A DNA stretch of 64,000 nt from Dyadobacter subterraneus. GTDB lineage: Bacteria; Bacteroidota; Bacteroidia; Cytophagales; Spirosomataceae. Both the position numbers and the translations under genes were made by a program. Below the pieces are notes generated by a model. That model saw nothing but the letters and a program-made list of their open reading frames with translations, was not told the origin of the DNA and did not search any database. Below are positions 57,420 through 64,000 of this stretch, piece after piece (within the stretch, counting starts at the first letter, position 1; every line of letters starts with the position of its first letter). The DNA lies in NCBI RefSeq assembly GCF_015221875.1, contig NZ_JACYGY010000002.1, positions 124,001-188,000 on the forward strand, read 5' to 3'.

Positions 57420-58373
57420 ATGTATTTAGAAAAGGTAAAAGAAGTACTTGACGAAATGAAAAAGGTAGTGGTTGGGCAGGACAGACTGCTCAACCGATTA
57501 CTAATAGGACTTTTTACCGGCGGACACATCCTTCTGGAAGGTGTTCCCGGACTAGCCAAAACATTGACGATCAACGTAATGGCAAAAGTGCTTCAACTGG
57601 ATTTTCGCCGTATACAGTTTACTCCCGATTTATTACCGGCCGATTTAATTGGTACGATGATCTACAAACCAAAAATCGGAGATTATGAAGTAAAAAAAGG
57701 TCCGATTTTCTCCAATATTATTCTTGCTGATGAAGTTAACCGCTCTCCTGCAAAAGTGCAATCCGCACTTTTGGAAGCGATGCAGGAAAAGCAGGTCACA
57801 ATCGGCGACCAGACTTATTTTCTCGATAAACCTTTTGTAGTTCTCGCAACTCAAAATCCGGTTGAACAGGAAGGAACTTATCCGTTGCCCGAAGCTCAGA
57901 TTGACCGTTTTATGATGAAAGTCTATGTGGATTATCTCAATAAAACAGAAGAACTGGAAGTAATGCGCCGGATGTCGAATATCAATTTTGACTACCAGAT
58001 CAAACCGATTCTGAACAAGGAAGATCTTTTTGCCATCCGGGAAAATGTCAATAATGTCAATATTTCAGAAACGCTGGAACGCTATATCATTGAACTTGTT
58101 TTTGCAACCCGTCGGCCTTTGGATTATGGTTTGCGGGATGAAGCGCGATATATTCAGTTTGGGGTTTCTCCCCGTGCGACAATTTATTTAAACAGAGCGG
58201 CAAAGGCATTGGCATATCTGGAAGGGCGCGATTACGTTTTGCCGGAAGATATTAAGGAGCTTGCACCGGATATCATGAACCACCGGATTTTATTGAATTA
58301 CGAAGCAGAAGCGGATGGCGTAAAAACCACGACAATTATTGATTCAATATTGAGAAAAGTGGCAATCGGATAA
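57420..58373 (+). CDS. MoxR-family AAA+ ATPase
   Basis: 317 residues. Walker A GVPGLAKT (41-48), Walker B ILADEVNRSPAKVQSALLEAMQE, sensor 1 VLATQNPVEQEGTYPLPEAQIDRF, and a helical lid domain. MoxR ATPases act as chaperones for folding or activating metal or envelope complexes and are usually followed by DUF58 and VWA (Bat) genes. Here the next genes are yidD and lgt, so the usual partners are missing or lie elsewhere. The gene is monocistronic and ends 18 nt from the convergent yidD. Confidence 0.92.
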   Translation: MYLEKVKEVLDEMKKVVVGQDRLLNRLLIGLFTGGHILLEGVPGLAKTLTINVMAKVLQLDFRRIQFTPDLLPADLIGTMIYKPKIGDYEVKKGPIFSNIILADEVNRSPAKVQSALLEAMQEKQVTIGDQTYFLDKPFVVLATQNPVEQEGTYPLPEAQIDRFMMKVYVDYLNKTEELEVMRRMSNINFDYQIKPILNKEDLFAIRENVNNVNISETLERYIIELVFATRRPLDYGLRDEARYIQFGVSPRATIYLNRAAKALAYLEGRDYVLPEDIKELAPDIMNHRILLNYEAEADGVKTTTIIDSILRKVAIG

Positions 58374-58391
58374 TTTTTCAATTTAAAATAA

Positions 58392-58601
58392 TCAGGGTAC
58401 CGGATCATGCCCGTGACCGCCCCAGGGATGGCATCTTGAAAATCTTTTCAATCCCATCGGCACACCTTTCAAAACACCATATTTTCTAATGGCTTCGATC
58501 ATATATTGTGAGCAGGTAGGCGTATAACGGCATGAATTGGGTAGATACGGTGATAAAACACCCTGATAAATTCGTACCAGTCCAATGAGTAGAAATTTCA
58601 T
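58392..58601 (-). CDS. yidD: Membrane protein insertion efficiency factor YidD
   Basis: 69 residues, normal for the family: one hydrophobic N-terminal segment and the invariant block [22 protein letters not shown] with its three cysteines, followed by [19 protein letters not shown]. It aids YidC-dependent membrane insertion. Divergent from lgt, 50 nt away, rather than in the usual rpmH-rnpA-yidD-yidC cluster. Confidence 0.94.
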   Translation of the reverse strand: MKFLLIGLVRIYQGVLSPYLPNSCRYTPTCSQYMIEAIRKYGVLKGVPMGLKRFSRCHPWGGHGHDPVP

Positions 58602-58651
58602 TTTGCTTCGTTGTGTAAAGTATTATCTTTGACAATTAACATCATAAACGC

Positions 58652-59482
58652 ATGATTTCCTATATAATTTGGGACGTTAATCCCGAAATCTTTACAATCC
58701 CTCAAACTTTGGGTTTTGGCCCGTTTCCCGTTCGCTGGTATGGACTTTTCTTCGCTGCCGGTTTTCTGATCGGGCAACAAATTATGATCCATATCTTCAA
58801 AAAAGAAAGAAAACCGCTGGAAGATATTGACGCGCTGACTTTGTACATGGTAATTTCTACTGTCGTGGGGGCCAGAGTCGGGCATTTTCTTTTTTATGAA
58901 CCCGAAGTATTATTTAAAAATCCTTTGGAAGTCATTTTACCACCATACGCCGGTTTGGCCAGTCACGGTGCTGTAATTGGTATTATCACAGGATTATATC
59001 TTTACTCACGGAGCAGAAAAGCCACTGGACAAACCTTTTTATGGATCGCCGACCGCATGGTTATTTTAGTAGCGCTGGCAGGTTCATTTATCCGTTTTGG
59101 AAATTTGATGAATTCTGAAATTGTTGGCCGTCCAACCGATGTGCCATGGGGATTCATTTTTATGAAAAACACTGAGTTTTTACAGATCCCGAGACATCCG
59201 GCTCAATTATACGAATCCATTTCCTGCTTTATCCTTTTCTTCATTTTACTGGGGTTATGGAATAAATTCAAGGAAAACACACCGCGTGGACTTTTGGTTG
59301 GCGTTTTCTTCGTTTGGGTATTCACGTTAAGATTCCTGTATGAATTCCTGAAAGAAAATCAGGAAGCTTTTGAAGCAAATTATGCATTGAACATGGGACA
59401 AATTCTTAGTATCCCTGTTGTCATTCTCGGTCTGTATTTTATCATACAGTCTAGAAACAAAACAATACAAAGAGTAGGGTAA
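58652..59482 (+). CDS. lgt: Prolipoprotein diacylglyceryl transferase
   Basis: Transfers diacylglycerol to the lipobox cysteine of prolipoproteins; the several lipoproteins in this window are its likely substrates. 276 residues with about seven membrane segments. Key blocks: RWYGLFFAAGFLIGQQ, YAGLASHGAVIGII (the His-Gly motif), IRFGNLMNSEIVGRPTD and PRHPAQLYESI, with the essential His, Arg and Tyr residues. Confidence 0.95.
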   Translation: MISYIIWDVNPEIFTIPQTLGFGPFPVRWYGLFFAAGFLIGQQIMIHIFKKERKPLEDIDALTLYMVISTVVGARVGHFLFYEPEVLFKNPLEVILPPYAGLASHGAVIGIITGLYLYSRSRKATGQTFLWIADRMVILVALAGSFIRFGNLMNSEIVGRPTDVPWGFIFMKNTEFLQIPRHPAQLYESISCFILFFILLGLWNKFKENTPRGLLVGVFFVWVFTLRFLYEFLKENQEAFEANYALNMGQILSIPVVILGLYFIIQSRNKTIQRVG

Positions 59483-59576
59483 TTAAAAGGATCGAGTAGT
59501 TAACTGCATGATTGTCAAACAGAATATATTTTTTGTTAAATTGCATTTATCCCGAAGATTTTATAAACCTACTCTT

Positions 59577-60194
59577 ATGAAAAACAGATTTATATTATCC
59601 CTGAGTCTTGTATCAGTGCTATTTCTTTCTGCTTGCGGAGGCAAAAAAGAAGCCGAAGAGGAAAAAGAAAAAGAAGCACCGGCTAACGCAGTAGAAGCTT
59701 TGCAGCAATTTGCCAACAAAGCAAAAACGATGCATAATAAAGAAGCTGTTGACCCGGTTGATTTTAGAAAACTAAAAGAACTATTACCTGAAAAAGCAGA
59801 AGGACTGAACAGAACCGAAGCAACCGGAGAAAAAAACGGGGCGATGGGCTTTACAATTTCCCAAGCCGAGGCAAGATATAGTGGCGACGGTGACGCATCT
59901 GCTCATGTTGAAATATTTGATACCGGCGGTGTAGCAGGCATTTCTACAATGGCTCTGGCCGCGTGGTCCATGGCTGATATTGATAAGGAAACTGCTACCG
60001 GCTATGAAAAAACTACAAAACGGGAAGGTTATAAGGGTTACGAAAAATATGACAATCAAAATAAATCGGGAGAATTAAATGTACTGGTTGCCGATCGGTT
60101 TGTTGTAAATGTTAACGGAAATAATCTTTCTGTGGATCAGCTCAAAAGTATTTTAGGCGCAATTGATCTTGATAAGCTTTCCGGATTGAAATAA
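59577..60194 (+). CDS. Lipoprotein of unknown function
   Basis: The ATG at 59577 opens a lipoprotein signal (MKNRFILSLSLVSVLFLSAC, Cys20); the frame is open 23 codons upstream without need. 205 residues. After the Cys comes an acidic, Lys/Glu-rich linker (about 22-40), a helical stretch, and a mixed alpha/beta domain with a Gly-rich loop and a C-terminal DQLKSILGAIDLDKLSG. No known domain was recognised. It lies 95 nt after lgt and ends at a strong terminator. Confidence 0.8.
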   Translation: MKNRFILSLSLVSVLFLSACGGKKEAEEEKEKEAPANAVEALQQFANKAKTMHNKEAVDPVDFRKLKELLPEKAEGLNRTEATGEKNGAMGFTISQAEARYSGDGDASAHVEIFDTGGVAGISTMALAAWSMADIDKETATGYEKTTKREGYKGYEKYDNQNKSGELNVLVADRFVVNVNGNNLSVDQLKSILGAIDLDKLSGLK

Positions 60195-60212
60195 ATCAAT
60201 CTCTTTAACTAT

Positions 60213-60241
60213 AAAAAAGGAGCCTTTCGGGCTCCTTTTTT
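60213..60241 (+). terminator. Terminator after the lipoprotein gene
   Basis: Stem of 12 bp (60213-60224 with 60230-60241, including the A/T run), short TTTCG loop, then T run. It separates the lipoprotein from the convergent sigma factor gene. Confidence 0.9.
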
Positions 60242-60329
60242 GGGTTTAGGAATCTTGTGTAGAGTTATCGGGGTACTAATGGTAAGGTAATACTTGTAGC
60301 GTATGGGTAAATAATATTTTTTCGAACAT

Positions 60330-60869
60330 CTATGCTGAAGCAAAATCCACTTTCTCTCTTAATATTTGTTTAGCCTTGACAAGCTGGTTTTTAACTGTAT
60401 TTTTAGAAATTCTTAAAAATTCAGCAATTTCCTGATACGATTTCCCTTCCTCAATATTTAAACGAAGGATTTGCTTTCTCTTCAAAGACAAAGATTCAAC
60501 GGCTGTCTGCACCATGAAAATGCGGCGTTCCTTTTCCTCTTTTTCATCATCTGCGGATGCCTTCATGGCCTCCATATATTGCTTGCGCAAAAATTCGCTT
60601 TTCTCAATTTTCTTGAAATGATCAAACGCCATATTTCTAAGGCAAGTGAACAGATAAGAATTAAAATTCAGGTCTGGTTTGATCTGCTCTTTCTTCAGCC
60701 AAATTTTCACAAATACATCCTGCAACATATTTTCGGCCTCCTCTTCATCTTTCAGAAGCGAGATAGAAAACCGCAATGCGGGCACTTTGTAATAATTGTA
60801 AAGTTCTGCAAAAGCGGCTTCATCGCCTTGCGTTACTTTGAGCAGAGTTTTTTCGTCAGGATAGGCCAC
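60330..60869 (-). CDS. ECF-type RNA polymerase sigma factor
   Basis: 179 residues. Region 2 (about 22-95; LYNYYKVPALRFSISLL, DVFVKIWLKKEQI, SYLFTCLRNMAFDHFKK) and region 4 (about 118-170; ESLSLKRKQILRLNIEEGKSYQEIAEFLRISKNTVKNQLVKA, with the helix-turn-helix). Bacteroidota ECF factors are often paired with a FecR-like anti-sigma factor and SusC/SusD genes; none is here, since both neighbours are unrelated. It should direct transcription of an envelope or nutrient regulon not in the window. A gap of 613 nt lies upstream. Confidence 0.92.
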   Translation of the reverse strand: MAYPDEKTLLKVTQGDEAAFAELYNYYKVPALRFSISLLKDEEEAENMLQDVFVKIWLKKEQIKPDLNFNSYLFTCLRNMAFDHFKKIEKSEFLRKQYMEAMKASADDEKEEKERRIFMVQTAVESLSLKRKQILRLNIEEGKSYQEIAEFLRISKNTVKNQLVKAKQILREKVDFASA

Positions 60870-61482
60870 GTTCGTAAAAGGTTTATGTCAAGGAAACTGG
60901 GTCAGGGTTTAAAATCAAAATCGGTCTGATATAAAGTTCTGTATTTAGTTAATATTTATTCTTAAATTAATATAATTAGCAAGATTTTAATTTTTCTGAA
61001 CAAATCGAACTCTATTAATAACTCAAAAACCGTGTATTGTGAAATAAAATATGCTCAAACACTATATTAACAATTGTATGTTTTGCAATTATAATCTTCT
61101 ATAATGTTTTGTATTGATGAAGCCCGTAGAATTATGATGATAAATTTACGGTGTGATTTTACAATTGATATCGCAACTTGCGTAAATATATCTTCATTTT
61201 GCGCAAAATAGATTTATTTAATAATTCCGTAATAATAATTTCTCAAAAAGGCCACAAATGCTCAGAATCAGACTGTTTTTAGTCTGAAAAAATATTTTTC
61301 TTCGGTCGTTTTTTGATTTTGAGAAACAAAATAAAGCATAGAAACACGCATATTCCGAATTAAAAAATCACCAGCTCCGGGATAGTCCAACACATTATAT
61401 GCCGCGTATATATTGATAAGCTGTACGGTGCTAAAATATATTTAAAAAATTAAATTCCTAAACATAACAATCTGCCTTAGCA
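60870..61482. other. Long intergenic region with paired TTGCG palindromes
   Basis: 613 nt between divergent genes, very AT-rich, with no supportable ORF or RNA gene. It contains CGCAA-C-TTGCG (61172-61182), a perfect 14-bp palindrome ATTTTGCGCAAAAT (61196-61209) and a weak TCAGACT/AGTCTGA hairpin (61268-61287). Confidence 0.55.
61172..61209. promoter_or_regulatory. Candidate operator: two TTGCG/CGCAA palindromes
   Basis: Four TTGCG/CGCAA half-sites in 38 nt: at 61172, 61178, 61199 and 61202. They form an 11-bp and a 14-bp palindrome with centres about 25 nt apart. They lie about 275 nt upstream of the kinase-HAD gene and 300 nt upstream of the sigma factor gene. The bound protein is unknown. 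Confidence 0.4.
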
Positions 61483-63405
61483 ATGGATCAAAAGAGAATT
61501 GAAAATATTCTGGAAAAAATTTCAACTGTTAAAATTGCGGTATATGGCGACTATTGCCTGGATTCTTACTGGATTATCGACGAGCGGGGTTCCGAGATTT
61601 CTATTGAAACCGGTCTGAAAACACAGGCAGTGTCGAGTCATTATTATACACCTGGTGGTGCCGGAAACGTTGTTGCCAATCTTTCAGCCCTGAATCCTGC
61701 CAAAATCAAGGTAATTGGTGCCATTGGAAATGATATTTTTGGAAGAGAATTAGATGCGCAATTGCAGGCTTTGGGAGCTGATACTTCTTCACTTTTTATA
61801 CAACAGGAAAATTTCAATACCTATAGTTATTTAAAACGTCTTATTGATGGACAGGAAGAGCCAAGAATTGATTTTGGTATCTTCAATGAACGCAGTACGG
61901 AAACGGACGAAAAAATACTTGATGCGATAGAAAATGCATTAATTGAATATGATGCTGTCATTTTCAATCAGCAGGTTACCGGCAGTATTAATAATGAATC
62001 ATTCATTGAGCGCGCCAACGCACTTTTTGAAAAATACAGCGACAAAATCGTCATGCTGGATTCCCGTCATTTTAATGACCGTTTCAAGAATACTCATCTA
62101 AAAGCAAATGATCGTGAAATAGCATCACTTTCAGGAGTCCAGGTTAGTCCTGACGAAGTTATTCCTGCCGGTGATGTTAAAAAATATGGAAAGGCGGTTT
62201 TTGACAAAACTAACAAACCTGTCTTTGTAACATCCGGAGAACGTGGAATTTTGGCTTTTGATGAAAATGGCATTTATAAAATTCACGGATTACAATTAAA
62301 AACGAAACTGGATACGGTTGGCGCGGGAGACACAACCATCAGCGCCCTTACATTATGTCTGGCCGCAGGAATTCCTGCTGATGAAGCAGCTGAATTTGCA
62401 AATCTGGCCGCTGCCGTCACTGTTCAGAAGTTATATACAACCGGAACTGCGACTGGCGAAGAAATTCTGAAAATCAGCAACGAGCCTGACTACATATACA
62501 ATGCCGACCTGGCAGAGAATGAACGGCAGGCAGTATATGTTCCGGAAACTGAATTCGAACTTTGCGCTCCGGAAGTGATGGAACGTCTTGGTCATATCCG
62601 TTATGCAGTTTTTGATCATGATGGTACGATCAGTTCGATGCGTCAGGGCTGGGAAGAAATTATGGAGCCTGTGATGATGAAATCAATACTTGGAACTCAG
62701 TACGAAACCATCGATTCCGGGACTTTCCACAAAGTGCAGGAAAAGGTGAAAGATTTTATTCATAAAACAACCGGAATCCAAACAATTTTCCAAATGGAAG
62801 GACTGGTTAATCTGGTTCGTGAATTCGGTTATGTTCCTGAAAACGAAATTCTGGACAAGTTTCAATACAAGGAAATTTACAACGACGGTCTGATGGAAAT
62901 GGTGAACAAGCGTATGCAAAAACTTGAAGCCGGAGAATTAAGCCAAAGCGATTTCATTATGAAAGGTGCCGTTGATTTCCTTTATCAATTAAAAGAACGC
63001 GGCGTAACCATGTATCTGGCCAGTGGAACGGATGCAGAAGATGTGCGGCATGAAGCGGAAATGCTTGGGTACGCCGATTTATTTGATGGAGGAATTTATG
63101 GCGCATTGAGAGATTATACCAAGTTTTCTAAAAAGATGATTATTGAAAAAATCATAAAGGACAATAATCTGAGAGGAAATGAACTGGCCGTTTTTGGCGA
63201 CGGTCCGGACGAAATACGTGAAGGTCGCCGTGCAGGTGGAGTGTCTGTTGGGATAACAAGTAACGAATTGCAACGCTTCGGACACAATCCGGCAAAACGT
63301 CCACGCCTAGTACGCGCAGGAGCACAATTGCTGATTCCTGATTTTTCCCAGCACAAAAAATTAATCTCGCTATTATTCCAGGAAAACGTTGACTACGCGT
63401 CATGA
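61483..63405 (+). CDS. Fused PfkB-family sugar kinase and HAD-family phosphatase
   Basis: 640 residues in one open frame. The N-terminal PfkB kinase (about 1-330) shows GGAGNVVANLSAL (58-70) and the catalytic DTVGAGDT with Asp283, as in the RfaE/HldE kinase group. The C-terminal HAD domain (about 370-635) shows motif I FDHDGT (Asp378, Asp380), motif II LASGTD, a motif III lysine in the KFSKKMIIEKI region, and motif IV FGDGPDEIREGRRAG. A kinase and phosphatase in one chain recall steps of ADP-heptose or sugar-phosphate synthesis (HldE kinase, GmhB phosphatase), but the HAD part is unlike short GmhB. The substrate is unknown. The stop overlaps the next ATG (ATGA). Confidence 0.88.
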   Translation: MDQKRIENILEKISTVKIAVYGDYCLDSYWIIDERGSEISIETGLKTQAVSSHYYTPGGAGNVVANLSALNPAKIKVIGAIGNDIFGRELDAQLQALGADTSSLFIQQENFNTYSYLKRLIDGQEEPRIDFGIFNERSTETDEKILDAIENALIEYDAVIFNQQVTGSINNESFIERANALFEKYSDKIVMLDSRHFNDRFKNTHLKANDREIASLSGVQVSPDEVIPAGDVKKYGKAVFDKTNKPVFVTSGERGILAFDENGIYKIHGLQLKTKLDTVGAGDTTISALTLCLAAGIPADEAAEFANLAAAVTVQKLYTTGTATGEEILKISNEPDYIYNADLAENERQAVYVPETEFELCAPEVMERLGHIRYAVFDHDGTISSMRQGWEEIMEPVMMKSILGTQYETIDSGTFHKVQEKVKDFIHKTTGIQTIFQMEGLVNLVREFGYVPENEILDKFQYKEIYNDGLMEMVNKRMQKLEAGELSQSDFIMKGAVDFLYQLKERGVTMYLASGTDAEDVRHEAEMLGYADLFDGGIYGALRDYTKFSKKMIIEKIIKDNNLRGNELAVFGDGPDEIREGRRAGGVSVGITSNELQRFGHNPAKRPRLVRAGAQLLIPDFSQHKKLISLLFQENVDYAS

Positions 63406-64000
63406 AATTGTTAAACGCAGTGTTCGGAGAGTTTAGGCGCGGTGTTTCGGGAGTTTTATTTTTGAGTTTTTTGGTTCTTTTTTCTTGTGGGAGAAAGAAT
63501 GGTTCTGATTTTGTTTATCTGGACAAACCTTTTTGGCAGGAATATCATGAGGGTTACGCTGTTGGTGCTTCTCCTGAATCAAATGACGTTCGCAGTATAG
63601 CTGTTGATGATGAATCGAATGTCTGGATTGCTACGGGCGATGGGATTTTTCAGAAAAGACAAGATTCTGCTACCTGGGATTCCATGCTGCCGGAAGATGA
63701 AACCGGACCTTCCTTTTCTGTTTTTGTTGAAAATAAAACAATCTGGCTTGGGACGTGGAACGGACTTTGGCGTTATCAAAATAATAAACTGGAACAGATA
63801 ACCGGGCCGAAAGGTACGGTTTCTGCTATTTGTAAAACTCCCGACGGACTTTATGTTTTAGGACCAAATGGTTTTTGGTTTGATAATGGAAAAGGATTTG
63901 TCAAAAAGGAAACAATTCTCCCCAAATCCATTCGTGACGTCATTTCCGATCAAGCTCATGGCCTATGGATCGCTACGGATGTAGGATTATATCATTGGAC
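63402..64000 (+). CDS. Beta-propeller lipoprotein, partial (runs off the window)
   Basis: Begins at the ATG at 63402, overlapping the upstream stop as ATGA, and stays open to the window end (199 codons). Lipoprotein signal with a probable lipobox FSCG (Cys29). The rest has short repeats of the two-component-regulator-propeller type: VRSIAVDDESNVWIATGDGIF, TIWLGTWNGLWRY, GLWIATDVGLYHW. Such propellers are found in secreted proteins and hybrid sensor kinases; the C-terminal part is needed to decide. The overlap implies translational coupling with the kinase-HAD protein. Confidence 0.75.
   Translation, partial: MKLLNAVFGEFRRGVSGVLFLSFLVLFSCGRKNGSDFVYLDKPFWQEYHEGYAVGASPESNDVRSIAVDDESNVWIATGDGIFQKRQDSATWDSMLPEDETGPSFSVFVENKTIWLGTWNGLWRYQNNKLEQITGPKGTVSAICKTPDGLYVLGPNGFWFDNGKGFVKKETILPKSIRDVISDQAHGLWIATDVGLYHW

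Noticed and set aside
61268..61287. TCAGACT/AGTCTGA hairpin as a terminator
   Set aside because: It is not after any gene and lacks a proper U tract on either strand.
1..64000. CRISPR arrays, prophage, insertion sequences, tRNA or rRNA genes
   Set aside because: No regularly spaced repeats, transposase or integrase motifs, or tRNA-like cloverleaf sequences were found when reading both strands by eye; a dedicated scan (tRNAscan-SE, CRISPR finder) could still reveal short items.

Overview
The window looks like a chromosomal segment of a Bacteroidota bacterium, probably Cytophagales and Dyadobacter/Spirosoma-like (genus is inference). Evidence: a 1792-residue protease ends in a type IX secretion (T9SS) type-A sorting domain; there is a PorE-like TPR/propeller/OmpA lipoprotein; several upstream regions carry the Bacteroidota TTTG-N19-TAnnTTTG promoter; few genes have a clear GGAGG ribosome-binding site; and the set includes XylR/AraC hybrid regulators, M13 peptidases and lipoproteins typical of the phylum. 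No CRISPR array, prophage, transposase, rRNA or tRNA gene was seen.

Layout. 1-1.5 kb: a small thioredoxin (+) convergent with carA (-). 1.6-22.3 kb, almost all on the minus strand: the large ribosomal protein region. Read in transcription order it is rpsL, rpsG, [a plus-strand AAA/DUF4143 ATPase gene inserted here], fusA, rpsJ, then a terminator and a new promoter, then rplC-D-W-B-rpsS-rplV-rpsC-rplP-rpmC-rpsQ-rplN-X-E-rpsN-H-rplF-R-rpsE-rpmD-rplO-secY-map-infA-rpmJ-rpsM-K-D-rpoA-rplQ, ending in a strong terminator. rpmJ (38 aa) and rpmD (59 aa) are complete small genes. 22.9-29.4 kb (+): PorE-like lipoprotein, DASH-like cryptochrome/photolyase, a lemA-TPM-TPM cluster and a membrane-anchored coiled-coil protein. 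29.7-35 kb: POT peptide transporter, M28 aminopeptidase and M13 metallopeptidase, a peptide-utilisation neighbourhood.

35.1-46.9 kb: an amino-sugar (GlcNAc/chitobiose) locus without SusC/SusD. Minus strand: XylR-type regulator, NagP-like permease, ROK sugar kinase, chitobiase-type GH20. Divergent plus strand: NagX/HGSNAT-like membrane protein, an unassigned GH20/GH67-like glycoside hydrolase, an HpcH/HpaI aldolase. A nucleoside hydrolase lies convergent to these. The likely logic is extracytoplasmic cleavage by GH20, import by the permease and phosphorylation by the ROK kinase; deacetylase and deaminase genes are not in the window.

47-64 kb: exported amidase, giant T9SS subtilase, aroE/ribD (overlapping convergent 3' ends), prmC, a REP-like palindrome pair, a solitary moxR, yidD, lgt, a lipoprotein, a solitary ECF sigma factor, a fused PfkB kinase-HAD phosphatase, and the start of a propeller lipoprotein that runs off the end.

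Most of the window is ordinary core genome. The points most worth a second look are the ATPase gene (with a perfect 11-bp inverted repeat at its start) splitting the str operon, the terminator/promoter pair dividing the S10 operon, the unassigned glycoside hydrolase in the Nag locus, the kinase-HAD fusion with paired TTGCG palindromes upstream, and the atypical DASH protein. No clearly undescribed multi-gene system was found.
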